From positions 10,920-74,919 of the forward strand of contig CAZJQZ010000001.1 in NCBI GenBank assembly GCA_964548045.1: a stretch of DNA of 64,000 bases, written 5' to 3'. A model generated the notes under the pieces. The model was not told the origin of the DNA, made no database searches, and was given only the letters and a program-made list of their open reading frames with translations. The DNA is from JBGLNL01 sp964548045. GTDB lineage: Bacteria; Chloroflexota; Dehalococcoidia; SZUA-161; SpSt-899. The first letter of the stretch is position 1. Each line of letters begins with the position of its first letter. This document shows, piece by piece, positions 8,386 through 15,889 of the stretch. The translations under genes and the position numbers were made by a program.

Positions 8386-8862
8386 TCACTTCAGTTTCCC
8401 CATCAGCCTGGAGTAGGTTGCATCAAGGGCTTCAGGGATGGTTCTGGCATCGGACATGACCGTCATAAAATTGGCATCCCCCTTCCAGCGGGGCACGATA
8501 TGAGTGTGAATATGATCCTCGATACCGGCGCCACCCACCCTGCCCAGATTGATCCCTATGTTGAACCCCTCAGGGATCATCTCTTCCCTCAGCATTTCCA
8601 CACACTGGCTCACCAGCCGAAAATGTTCCAGCAGATCTTCATCATTGAGCGCATCCAGTTTCGCCACATGTTTGTAGGGTGCCACCATCAAATGCCCGGG
8701 ATTATAGGGATATTTATTCAACAGCACCACATTTTTTTCGCCTCGATAAAGAACCAGGTTTTCCCTGTCTCTATCCTGATTTGGCTTCTCACAGAAAATA
8801 CATCCTTCGTCTTTATCGCTCAAGATGTATTCGATCCTCCACGGGGCCCACAAGTGCTCCAT
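8386..8862 (-). CDS. HIT-family nucleotide hydrolase/phosphorylase
   Basis: A 158-residue protein carrying the histidine triad HIHTHIVPRW and, near the N-terminus, CIFC, which with a downstream His forms a zinc site in many HIT proteins. The EHLWAPWR beginning is characteristic of the bacterial subgroup related to diadenosine tetraphosphate (Ap4A) phosphorylase of actinobacteria. The likely reaction is breakdown of Ap4A or a similar dinucleotide in the cytoplasm. The start at MEHLW is supported by AAGGAG eight bases upstream; a longer frame upstream has no family similarity. Monocistronic. Confidence 0.85.
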   Translation of the reverse strand: MEHLWAPWRIEYILSDKDEGCIFCEKPNQDRDRENLVLYRGEKNVVLLNKYPYNPGHLMVAPYKHVAKLDALNDEDLLEHFRLVSQCVEMLREEMIPEGFNIGINLGRVGGAGIEDHIHTHIVPRWKGDANFMTVMSDARTIPEALDATYSRLMGKLK

Positions 8863-8963
8863 CCTTACAACTCCTTCCCTCACACTTGAATCCAAGTTTT
8901 CTTTCTGAAATCCAATTGTAGCACAAAAAGAAGAGCCGGGGGACGCGTCACTGCAAAAAGGCG

Positions 8964-8992
8964 TTGCAGTTGGAGTGGTTTTGGGATAAAAT
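8964..8992 (+). promoter_or_regulatory. Sigma70-type promoter for the DRTGG gene
   Basis: TTGCAG and TAAAAT with a 17-bp spacer, 65 bp before the ATG of the DRTGG-domain gene. Confidence 0.65.
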
Positions 8993-9057
8993 GACATTGG
9001 TGATGAACTGCTTTATCATCCCTCCGGACAGGGGGAAGGTGATTTGAGGAGAAACAA

Positions 9058-9426
9058 ATGGAAGAAGAGCGCAAACCGGCAGGTATCAGCATAAGCGAAC
9101 TGGCCAACTGCATTCAGGGTGAGATACTGAATTCACCTGAGAAATCAGGAGAAATAGTAGAAAACTTGATGGTCGGGGCCATGTGCGTTGATCCTGCCCC
9201 TCTTTACTTCAATTTGAAACCAGCCAAGGCAGTAATCACCCGTGGGGATCGGGCGGATATACAACTGGGCGCCCTGGAGACATCGACAAAATGCCTGATT
9301 CTTACCGGAGGCACCAAACCGTTACCAGATGTTATGCAGCGAGCAGAGGAAGAGGGAGTTCCTATTCTGCTGGTGGAGAAAGATACCCCGGCTACGCTGT
9401 CAGAACTGGAAAGAGGGCTGGGCTAG
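9058..9426 (+). CDS. DRTGG-domain protein
   Basis: A 122-residue protein that consists almost wholly of a DRTGG domain: KPAKAVITRGDRADIQLGALETSTKCLILTGG, then VPILLVEKDT. The domain occurs next to CBS domains and in phosphotransacetylase-like proteins and is thought to bind a ligand, possibly a nucleotide; stand-alone versions are common in anaerobes, often near iron-sulfur or hydrogenase genes. Here neither lies next to it. A good Shine-Dalgarno (TGAGGAG) precedes the ATG. Cytoplasmic. The precise role is unknown. Confidence 0.78.
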   Translation: MEEERKPAGISISELANCIQGEILNSPEKSGEIVENLMVGAMCVDPAPLYFNLKPAKAVITRGDRADIQLGALETSTKCLILTGGTKPLPDVMQRAEEEGVPILLVEKDTPATLSELERGLG

Positions 9427-9461
9427 CTTCTTTCCTGAGCATCATGATTAACTAAAAAATG

Positions 9462-9495
9462 GATGGAGGAATAACCAGGCAGCTATTCCCCCATC
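9462..9495 (-). terminator. Rho-independent terminator after rplL
   Basis: On the minus strand a 12-bp near-perfect stem (GATGGGGGAATA / TATTCCTCCATC) is followed by CATTTTTTAG. It ends the tRNA-tuf-...-rplL transcription unit and may also stop readthrough from the DRTGG gene. Confidence 0.85.
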
Positions 9496-9539
9496 ACATG
9501 TACAGTCAATAGTTGATAATTACCTTATTCGGTCTATTG

Positions 9540-9920
9540 CTACTTTACCTCGACCGTGGCACCAGCCTCTTCCAGCTTTGCCTTTATTGAAGCTGCCTCG
9601 TCCTTGCCCACATTTTCCTTGATATCCTTGGGCGCCCCTTCCACCAGTTCCTTGGCATCCTTCAATCCCAGCCCGGTAACTTCTCGAACCGCCTTTATCA
9701 CATTGATCTTACTCTCCCCAAAGTTCGTGAGAACAATGGTAAACTCCGTCTGTTCCTCATCTGAACCCGCCTCCTCCGCAGCAGCAGCGGCAGGAGCAGC
9801 AGCCACAGCAACAGGTGCCGCTGCACTAACTCCGAATTCCTCTTCCAGTGTCTTCACCAGATCAGCCAGTTCCATGACTGTCATTTGTTTGATAGCTTCG
9901 ACCATTTCTTCTTTCGTCAT
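9540..9920 (-). CDS. rplL: 50S ribosomal protein L7/L12
   Basis: A 126-residue stalk protein: N-terminal dimerisation segment (MTVMELADLVKTLEEEFGV), an Ala-rich hinge (residues ~33-52), and the C-terminal domain with KINVIKAVREVTGLGLKDAK. Multiple copies bind L10 on the ribosome and recruit translation factors such as EF-Tu and EF-G. Length is normal. It starts 1 bp after the rplJ stop, so the two are translationally linked, and it is the last gene before the terminator. Confidence 0.97.
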   Translation of the reverse strand: MTKEEMVEAIKQMTVMELADLVKTLEEEFGVSAAAPVAVAAAPAAAAAEEAGSDEEQTEFTIVLTNFGESKINVIKAVREVTGLGLKDAKELVEGAPKDIKENVGKDEAASIKAKLEEAGATVEVK

Positions 9921-9921
9921 T

Positions 9922-10455
9922 TTATTCTCCTTCTTCCAGTTGTTTTGCTCTAGATTGTAATATCACTGCAAGCCCCTGCAGGTTACCATTCAAAACGGTT
10001 ACCAATCCACTTATTGGTGACTGGAGCAAACCGACAAACCTGGCGATCAGCTCACCCTTCGGAGGAAGCTTGGCCAGCACAGAAATCTCCTGTACTGTGA
10101 GCAACCTGTCACCAAGGAGCCCGCCTTTTATTTGCAGTGTAACCTCTTCTGCGGATTTCTGGTATTCCAGTAAAGTCTTGGGAGTTTGTGCGGCATCATC
10201 ATAGCCAAACGCTATAGCCGTCGGCCCCTCAAGAAACCGGGAAAGATCAGATTTCCCGACTCTGTCTGCGGCAAAACTCGCCAGGGTGTTCTTGACTACA
10301 TGATACTCAATCCCCTGCTGGCGAAGTTTGTTTCTCAAATCCGTTATCTGGGCCACTGTAAGTCCACGATAATCAGTGACAACCACGATTCCCGCCCGAT
10401 TGAGCTTCTCACTAATCCGGTCAACTATTTCTGGTTTCTTCTCTTTCCTAACCAT
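9922..10455 (-). CDS. rplJ: 50S ribosomal protein L10
   Basis: The sequence (GIVVVTDYRGLTVAQITDLRNKLR, EYHVVKNTLA) is that of L10, the base of the L7/L12 stalk. It is 177 residues with the chosen ATG (MVRKEKKPE), which has AAGG about six bases upstream; a GTG two codons earlier is possible. The C-terminal helix that holds L12 dimers is present. Expression is expected to be controlled by L10 (or L10-L12) binding to the leader just upstream, which is present here. Confidence 0.95.
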   Translation of the reverse strand: MVRKEKKPEIVDRISEKLNRAGIVVVTDYRGLTVAQITDLRNKLRQQGIEYHVVKNTLASFAADRVGKSDLSRFLEGPTAIAFGYDDAAQTPKTLLEYQKSAEEVTLQIKGGLLGDRLLTVQEISVLAKLPPKGELIARFVGLLQSPISGLVTVLNGNLQGLAVILQSRAKQLEEGE

Positions 10456-10483
10456 CAGCACCTTCTTTTCTCAGGTTTAGTCC

Positions 10484-10650
10484 ACAAAAAAAGCCCCCGC
10501 GCCAGTGCACAAGGGACTCCTGAAAAATCGCCCCGCTACCTGTCTTTAGCAAGTACAAGTAAACAGAGAAAGGTCAGGACCACCTCGGCAGGCNNNNNNN
10601 NNNGGCAACATTTAAGCTTTCAAAGCACCTGCTGTCTCCGGCACGACCTG
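10484..10650 (-). ncRNA. L10 leader with attenuator hairpin
   Basis: Between rplA and rplJ the minus strand carries GGAGACAGCAGGTG and then GCCTGCCGAGGTGGTCC, the conserved sides of the ribosomal protein L10 leader. Downstream, AGTCCC pairs with GGGGCT, followed by seven T, a terminator-like attenuator. This is the autoregulatory site where L10 limits its own synthesis. The element is interrupted by a 10-N gap in its middle, so the apical part is missing or shortened. Confidence 0.85.
10594..10603. other. Assembly gap (10 N)
   Basis: Ten ambiguous bases inside the L10 leader. A run of exactly ten suggests a scaffolding join of unknown true length. The sequence on both sides belongs to the same leader, so the join itself looks right. 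Confidence 0.95.
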
Positions 10651-10700
10651 TGAATTATTTTCTACGTTTCGGCTACGCTTGCCTCCGAACAAAAACTCGT

Positions 10701-11402
10701 CTAGCCCGCTATCGAGCGAATGTCTAATCTGATTCCCGGCCCCATGGAAGTCGTCAGCGAAGCACTGCGAATATACTGTCCCTTGGCACCACCGGGCTTT
10801 GCACCAATAATTGCCTCGACTACCGAGGTCAAATTTTCAACAAGCATGTCATCCGAAAAACTGATTTTGCCGATGGGGAGATGGATAAGCGCTGTTCTAT
10901 CTAGTTTGAACTCAATTCTGCCCGCTCGCACTTCATCTATAACCCTTGGCAAATCCTCGGGATTGGCGATAGTCCCCGATTTCGGATTGGGCATAAGCCC
11001 TCGCCGCCCCAGAATCTTGCCCAGTTTCCCGATTTTGGACATCATGTCCGGCGTAGCAACAGCCACATCGAATTCCAGCCACCCACCTTCGATCTGCTTG
11101 ACAATGTCATCAGCGCCAACATAATCAGCGCCAGCTTCTCTGGCTATCCGTTCGCCTTCGCCCTGAGCAAAAACGAGAACGCGCACTTGCTTGCCCAGCC
11201 CATGAGGCAACGGGGCCACCCCACGCACCTGTTGATCCGCATGACGGGGATCAACCCCCATCCGAAAGTGCAGTTCCACAGATTCATCGAATTTAGCAAA
11301 AGAGGCTTTTCTGGCCAGTTCCACTGCTTCATGTGGTGAATAGAGTTTTTCCCGATCCACCAATGCGACTGCTTCCTGATATTTCTTACCGTGTTTTGCC
11401 AT
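10701..11402 (-). CDS. rplA: 50S ribosomal protein L1
   Basis: A 233-residue L1 protein of normal length: KYQEAVALVDREKLYSPHEA at the start, the conserved GRRGLMPNPKSGT loop, and TTSMGPGIRLD at the end. L1 binds 23S rRNA at the E-site stalk and often represses its own operon. The start (MAKHGKK) has an AGGA stretch upstream; a longer upstream frame overlaps rplK and has no conservation. 16 bp after rplK. Confidence 0.96.
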   Translation of the reverse strand: MAKHGKKYQEAVALVDREKLYSPHEAVELARKASFAKFDESVELHFRMGVDPRHADQQVRGVAPLPHGLGKQVRVLVFAQGEGERIAREAGADYVGADDIVKQIEGGWLEFDVAVATPDMMSKIGKLGKILGRRGLMPNPKSGTIANPEDLPRVIDEVRAGRIEFKLDRTALIHLPIGKISFSDDMLVENLTSVVEAIIGAKPGGAKGQYIRSASLTTSMGPGIRLDIRSIAG

Positions 11403-11418
11403 TGTTTTCCTATCCTGT

Positions 11419-11850
11419 CTACTCGACAACCTCAATTCCCATACTTCTGGCAGTACCCTCAACCGTCCGCATTGCGCCTTCCATATCTATTGCATTGAGA
11501 TCCTTCATTTTTTTCTTAGCAACTTCTTCGACCTTGTCCCGTGATAGCTTTGAGGCGATGGCTGTCTTTACGTCACCGCTTCCTTTCTCAATGCCAGCAG
11601 CTTTCTTCAACAGTTCAGATACCGGCGGTGTTTTAGTGATAAAAGAAAAGGAACGGTCCTCATAAATGGTAATCTCAGCCGGAATAATCGTTCCAGCCTG
11701 AGAAGCAGTTCGATCATTATACTCCTTGCAAAATCCCATGATATTTACACCGTGCTGTCCCAGTGATGGACCCACCGGGGGCGCAGGCGTTGCATTGCCA
11801 GCAGGGAGTTGAATTATCAGAACCGCCTTGACTTTCTTTTTCTTCGCCAT
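11419..11850 (-). CDS. rplK: 50S ribosomal protein L11
   Basis: A 143-residue protein with the L11 hallmarks QLPAGNATPAPPVGPSLGQHGVNIMGFCKEYN and the C-terminal rRNA-binding domain ending in GTARSMGI. It organises the GTPase-associated centre of 23S rRNA. The ATG of MAKKKK was chosen, four bases beyond the nusG stop; the Shine-Dalgarno (GAAGGA) lies within the last nusG codons, so translation is probably coupled. Confidence 0.96.
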   Translation of the reverse strand: MAKKKKVKAVLIIQLPAGNATPAPPVGPSLGQHGVNIMGFCKEYNDRTASQAGTIIPAEITIYEDRSFSFITKTPPVSELLKKAAGIEKGSGDVKTAIASKLSRDKVEEVAKKKMKDLNAIDMEGAMRTVEGTARSMGIEVVE

Positions 11851-11854
11851 AATC

Positions 11855-12388
11855 TTAAATTCCTTCAACTTGGGAGAGATCGAGATCGATGGGAGTCTCT
11901 CTTCCGAAGAAAGAAACCATTAACCTCACTTTGCCCTTTTCTAAATTAATCTCATCCACTGTCCCGATAAATTCAGCAAATGGGCCGTCTATAATCCGAA
12001 TATTCTCGCCCTCGGAAAAACCCAGTTTGATCTTGGGAACAGTGGACTTCATCCGGCTCAACATATGCTCGGCCTCTTCCTTTTCCAGAGGAACAGGTCG
12101 AGTCCCGGATGCTACAAATCCGGTTACTCCCGGAGTATTGCGCACCACATACCAGCTTTGCTCGTCCAGATCCATCTGAATCAGAATGTAGCCGGGAAGT
12201 ATCTTCCTCGATACCGTCTTTCGCTCCCCGCCTTTAATCTCAATCTCATCCTCGGTAGGTACTACAACCTGAAATATCTTCTCTTTCATGTCCATGGAAT
12301 CAATACGCATGTCCAGATTATCCTTCGTACGTTCTTCATATCCTGAATAGGTATGGAGAACGTACCACTGCTTCGCATTTTCTTCCAT
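11855..12388 (-). CDS. nusG: Transcription termination/antitermination factor NusG
   Basis: A 177-residue NusG: the NGN domain starts with KQWYVLHTYSGYEERTKDNL and has a PGYILIQMDLDE core, and the KOW domain contains GENIRIIDGPFAEFIGTVDEI. NusG binds the RNA polymerase clamp helices and links transcription to Rho or ribosomes. It lies six bases after secE and four before rplK in the standard order. Confidence 0.96.
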   Translation of the reverse strand: MEENAKQWYVLHTYSGYEERTKDNLDMRIDSMDMKEKIFQVVVPTEDEIEIKGGERKTVSRKILPGYILIQMDLDEQSWYVVRNTPGVTGFVASGTRPVPLEKEEAEHMLSRMKSTVPKIKLGFSEGENIRIIDGPFAEFIGTVDEINLEKGKVRLMVSFFGRETPIDLDLSQVEGI

Positions 12389-12394
12389 GTTATC

Positions 12395-12607
12395 TTAATC
12401 GAGAAGAATGATATCCACCAGTTCGGCAAATACAGTATCGATTCCCCAGAGAATAAGCGACATTATCACTGTCACAACCAGAACAATACCACTCAACCGA
12501 GTAGCCTCCTGCCTCGATGGCCATGCAACCTTTTTGAGCTCACCAACAACACCTTTAACAAGGCCAACACCGGGTATACGCCTTTTCCCTTCAACCTGCG
12601 CCTTCAA
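12395..12607 (-). CDS. secE: Preprotein translocase subunit SecE
   Basis: A 70-residue SecE with the conserved amphipathic segment ELKKVAWPSRQEA and one transmembrane helix (GIVLVVTVIMSLILWGIDTV). It clamps SecY in the Sec channel. The start appears to be TTG, with AGGGGG about eight bases upstream; there is no in-frame ATG closer to the conserved part. Twelve bases separate it from rpmG. Confidence 0.92.
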   Translation of the reverse strand: MKAQVEGKRRIPGVGLVKGVVGELKKVAWPSRQEATRLSGIVLVVTVIMSLILWGIDTVFAELVDIILLD

Positions 12608-12619
12608 TACCCAATCCCC

Positions 12620-12787
12620 CTATTTAACCTCGCGGTGTAGAACGTGGGCACGGCAACGGGGACAATACTTGGCAAGTTCAATCCTGCCAGGGTCGTTCCT
12701 TTTGTTCTTGGTTGTAGTATAAGTTCTCTCCTTGCACTGCGTGCAAGCAAGATGAATTACAATACGAGCCTCACCTTTCTTAGCCAT
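12620..12787 (-). CDS. rpmG: 50S ribosomal protein L33
   Basis: A 55-residue protein (MAKKGEARIVIHLACTQC... to YCPRCRAHVLHREVK), the normal size for L33. It keeps both Cys pairs (CTQC and CPRC), so this is the zinc-binding C+ form. It lies between tuf and secE, as in many bacteria. Confidence 0.93.
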   Translation of the reverse strand: MAKKGEARIVIHLACTQCKERTYTTTKNKRNDPGRIELAKYCPRCRAHVLHREVK

Positions 12788-12815
12788 TTAACCTTTCCAA
12801 ATATCAAAAATCCTT

Positions 12816-14021
12816 TTATTCACTGACTTTGGTAATCACACCAGATCCAACCGTTCTGCCGCCTTCCCTAATTGCAAAGCGCACGCCTTCTTCCAACGCT
12901 ACCGGGGTTATCAGTTTGACATTCATTTGAACATTGTCACCGGGAAGCGCCATCTCAACACCACTGGGAAGATGGAGTTCACCGGTAATATCCATCGTCC
13001 GGATATAAAATTGAGGTTTATATCCGGTGAAGAACGGGGTATGCCGCCCGCCTTCTTCTTTCGTTAAGACATACACCTCAGATACAAACTCGGTATGAGG
13101 TTTGATTGAACCGGGTTTTGCCAGCACCATACCTCTCTCGACATCATCCCGCTCAATTCCACGGAGCAGAAGCCCCACGGCATCACCCGGTAAACCTTCC
13201 TCCAGGTTTTTATGAAACATCTCAACACCGGTGCATACCGTTTTGCGGGTATCTCCCAACCCTACTATTTCTACGTCCTCACCTACCTTAACTTTACCTC
13301 TCTCTATTCTTCCGGTAACAACAGTCCCCCGGCCCTTGATGCTAAAAACATCCTCAACCGGCATAAGGAAAGGTTTATCGATGGGACGCTCAGGCATGGG
13401 AATATAGCTATCAACCTGATCCATCAACTCCAGAACAGGACCACACCACTGGCATTCCCGTTTGCCACAACCACATTCAAGAGCCTTGAGCGCGCTCAAG
13501 CGAACGATGGGGGTCTCTTCACCAGGGAAGTTATAATATGGCAATATATCTTCCCTGAGTTCCATCTCGGTTACTTCAAGCAACTCTTCGTCATCTACCA
13601 TGTCAATTTTGTTCAGAGCGACTATAATCGATGGGACTTCCACCTGACGAGCCAAGAGGAGGTGCTCACGCGTCTGAGGCATTGCGCCATCTTCCGCCGC
13701 AATCACCAGTATGGCTCCATCCATCTGGGCAGCACCGGTAATCATGTTCTTGATATAGTCCGCATGTCCGGGACAATCCACATGAGCATAATGGCGTTTT
13801 TCAGTTTCATACTCAATATGCGCAATTGCAATGGTCAAGCCCCTGGCTTTTTCCTCCGGAGCATTATCGATGCTGTCATAGGCTCGGAACTTAATGTTTG
13901 GATTATTGGCAGCCAAACATCTGGTTATTGCCGCCGTGAGTGTTGTTTTGCCGTGATCAACATGCCCGATAGTGCCCACATTGAGATGCGGTTTGCTGCG
14001 ATCGAAAGTTTCTTTAGCCAT
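12816..14021 (-). CDS. tuf: Elongation factor Tu
   Basis: A 401-residue EF-Tu with GHVDHGKTT (G1), DCPGH (G3) and NKID (G4; NKCD in many bacteria), followed by normal domains 2 and 3. It carries aminoacyl-tRNA to the ribosome as the GTP complex. Unusual is a short insert after SALKALE (about residue 182) that brings four cysteines in the order CxCx4CxxC (residues 183, 185, 190, 193), where most bacteria have a short acidic loop; it could hold a metal ion or be redox-sensitive. It follows the three tRNA genes and precedes rpmG. Confidence 0.97.
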   Translation of the reverse strand: MAKETFDRSKPHLNVGTIGHVDHGKTTLTAAITRCLAANNPNIKFRAYDSIDNAPEEKARGLTIAIAHIEYETEKRHYAHVDCPGHADYIKNMITGAAQMDGAILVIAAEDGAMPQTREHLLLARQVEVPSIIVALNKIDMVDDEELLEVTEMELREDILPYYNFPGEETPIVRLSALKALECGCGKRECQWCGPVLELMDQVDSYIPMPERPIDKPFLMPVEDVFSIKGRGTVVTGRIERGKVKVGEDVEIVGLGDTRKTVCTGVEMFHKNLEEGLPGDAVGLLLRGIERDDVERGMVLAKPGSIKPHTEFVSEVYVLTKEEGGRHTPFFTGYKPQFYIRTMDITGELHLPSGVEMALPGDNVQMNVKLITPVALEEGVRFAIREGGRTVGSGVITKVSE

Positions 14022-14052
14022 ATTTCCTCCTTAAAATCCTTTCTCATACTAA

Positions 14053-14127
14053 TGGAGCCCACAGCCAGGATTGAACTGGCGACCCCGTTCTTACCAAGAA
14101 CGTGCTCTACCACTGAGCTATGTGGGC
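14053..14127 (-). tRNA. tRNA-Thr (anticodon GGT)
   Basis: Cloverleaf with acceptor GCCCACA/TGTGGGC, a D arm with TAGCTCAGTGGTAGAGC, anticodon loop TTGGTAA and the T-arm GTTCAATC. The 3' CCA is encoded. Last of three tRNA genes before tuf. Confidence 0.93.
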
Positions 14128-14130
14128 GAG

Positions 14131-14216
14131 TGGTGGAGGGGGCAGGATTCGAACCTGCGTAGCCGTCTGGCGGCAGATTTACAGTCTGCTGGTATTAACC
14201 GCTCACCCACCCCTCC
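14131..14216 (-). tRNA. tRNA-Tyr (anticodon GTA)
   Basis: A class II tRNA with a long variable arm, acceptor GGAGGGG/CCCCTCC, anticodon loop with GTA flanked by the CAGACT stem, T-arm GGTTCGAATCC, and an encoded CCA. Middle gene of the tRNA cluster. Confidence 0.93.
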
Positions 14217-14222
14217 AGGGAG

Positions 14223-14295
14223 AGCCCGAGAGGGGACTCGAACCCACTAACCTGCCGATTACAAGTCGGCTGCGCTGCCATTGCGCCACTCGGGC
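14223..14295 (-). tRNA. tRNA-Thr (anticodon TGT)
   Basis: Acceptor GCCCGAG/CTCGGGC, anticodon stem GCCGA/TCGGC with loop CTTGTAA, and T-arm GGTTCGAGTCC. The 3' CCA is not encoded, unlike its two neighbours. First gene of the transcription unit. Confidence 0.93.
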
Positions 14296-14319
14296 GCCAC
14301 ATTTACTCCACGAGGAAGT

Positions 14320-14348
14320 AGTATAAACTGAGTGCACCGGAAAGTCAA
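14320..14348 (-). promoter_or_regulatory. Promoter of the tRNA-tuf-ribosomal operon
   Basis: On the minus strand TTGACT and TATACT are spaced by 17 bp, 24 bp before the first tRNA. A near-consensus promoter, as expected for a stable-RNA and translation operon. Confidence 0.8.
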
Positions 14349-14542
14349 GAAACTCAACAATACCTCACACTCCCAACAAAAATATTTCCCCGGGCCTTAC
14401 AACCAGGGGAAATTACCTGAACGTACCGACGTCTTACTGTTCTCGGCCGAGGGGGAAACCAAATCGCCCCTCATTGTTTAATAGTAGCAAAATCACAGCA
14501 GATGCGCAACATCAAAATGGGGACCAAATCCAACAAATTACC

Positions 14543-15076
14543 CTATTCGAATCGACGTACCTCAAACTTAAACAGTTGGGCAGGTTCATCAAGCGAAATG
14601 CCTGCTTTACTGCGAGCGATCTCTATTTGTTGAGCTACGCTGTCAACACCGGGAAGATCGGGGAGAAGAATCCCTTTTTTGGGCCCGTATACAACCAGCA
14701 CTCCGTATTTTCGGGGATCCAGTTCAGATTCATCCCGAACCGGTTTTGGTGTGGTCAAAATATCAACTTTATAAGTCAACTCCGGAAGCTCATCCTCAGA
14801 TACCGGGCCTGGATCAGGAAAAAAACGATAGTCGCGGGAAGCCGAGGCTACAGCATTGCGGATAATTTCCTGAGCCACATTTGGTTGAGTAGGTTCAAAA
14901 GTGCCGATACAGCCCCGAAGCTCTCCATGCTTATGAATAGAAACAAATACTCCTGACCGTTCCTTCATCTCCGGCGTCAGGTTCACAGGCCGTGGAGTTT
15001 CCTTATCCCGAACAAACATTTCCACCGTTTCTTTGGCCAGTTTTACAATCGGATGCAAATTGCTCTCTTCCATCAT
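14543..15076 (-). CDS. amrA: AMMECR1-domain protein (AmmeMemoRadiSam system protein A)
   Basis: A 177-residue AMMECR1-family protein: SGVFVSIHKHGELRGCIGTFEPTQPN contains the LRGCIG signature, and the rest (VDILTTPKPV, YGPKKGILLPDLPGVDS) matches the family. The biochemical role is unknown; it is regularly encoded with Memo and radical SAM proteins. The start overlaps the Memo stop by ATGA, which indicates coupled translation and fixes the start better than the longer open frame upstream. Confidence 0.9.
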   Translation of the reverse strand: MMEESNLHPIVKLAKETVEMFVRDKETPRPVNLTPEMKERSGVFVSIHKHGELRGCIGTFEPTQPNVAQEIIRNAVASASRDYRFFPDPGPVSEDELPELTYKVDILTTPKPVRDESELDPRKYGVLVVYGPKKGILLPDLPGVDSVAQQIEIARSKAGISLDEPAQLFKFEVRRFE

Positions 15077-15876
15077 TTTATAATTACCCCCGCATAACCA
15101 ACCACGCTGCGGTAATCGCCCGTAACATCCCCGCTGGTTTGATATCGAACCAGTTCCGCCTCCTTTGCACCAAGTTTTTTGGCCGCAGAGATCAGGCAAA
15201 CCACCGGCCCATATCCACACATCGTTATATTATACTCTTTGATTCGCTTTAACAGTTCGTATTCATCCAAATCAAGAATTGCCTCGATAGCCTTCATATC
15301 CTTTGTTTTGGCAGTATCGTGCGGCTCATAATGGGTCATGTCACTACTGGCCACAATCACTACTCCCCGATTTAAATTCTTAATAGCTTCAGCAACACTC
15401 CTGCCTATCTCTTTATAAATCTCACCACCGGCATTAGCAAGCACAACAGGCACAATCCTAAAATCATCACCTAAATACTGTAAAAAAGGCAATTGAACCT
15501 CAACGGAATGTTCGTATCCGTGCGCTCCCGGGTCCTCTTCAAGATATTCGGATGCAAGCAAAATTCGCTTCCCTAATTCGGAATCGATCTCCACTTCTCC
15601 CAGAGGTGTCTCCCAGGCACCATCGGTCATGATGCTGAAAGGAGCCCCCATTCCCGTATGATTAGGCCCCAGAATCACAAAAGTGGCCGCGAATTCTATC
15701 TTCGAAAACGTCGCCCCGGCCACCGGCCCCGAAAAGGGATACCCGGCATGAGGAGAGATCAGGCCAATCACCTTCTCTCCGGAAATATCCGGGTCAACCA
15801 TTCTCTCGATATCAGCCCGAAGCGCGCTGGCTGTCCCCGGATAAAAACGTCCTGCTACCGCCGGCTTTCTGACCAT
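15073..15876 (-). CDS. amrB: Memo-like protein (AmmeMemoRadiSam system protein B)
   Basis: A 267-residue protein of the Memo/extradiol dioxygenase-like fold. It begins with KPAVAGRFYPG and contains ISPHAGYPFSG, LGPNHTG, HGYEHSVEVQLPFLQ and SSDMTHYEPH, which supply the histidines expected at the metal site. In the AmmeMemoRadiSam set it sits between the radical SAM and AMMECR1 genes, as here. The chemistry is unproven; a redox or C-C bond role has been suggested. A strong Shine-Dalgarno (GGAGG) precedes the chosen ATG. Confidence 0.9.
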   Translation of the reverse strand: MVRKPAVAGRFYPGTASALRADIERMVDPDISGEKVIGLISPHAGYPFSGPVAGATFSKIEFAATFVILGPNHTGMGAPFSIMTDGAWETPLGEVEIDSELGKRILLASEYLEEDPGAHGYEHSVEVQLPFLQYLGDDFRIVPVVLANAGGEIYKEIGRSVAEAIKNLNRGVVIVASSDMTHYEPHDTAKTKDMKAIEAILDLDEYELLKRIKEYNITMCGYGPVVCLISAAKKLGAKEAELVRYQTSGDVTGDYRSVVGYAGVIIK

Positions 15877-15889
15877 CACAACCTCCTCT

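Noticed and set aside
14127..14131. A fourth tRNA (tRNA-Gly) between Tyr and Thr as in the Escherichia coli thrU-tyrU-glyT-thrT cluster
   Set aside because: Only three bases separate the tRNA-Tyr and tRNA-Thr genes; no Gly gene is present.
13212..14162. A 316-codon plus-strand frame across tuf and the tRNA cluster
   Set aside because: It runs antisense to EF-Tu and through two tRNA genes, so it cannot be a protein gene.
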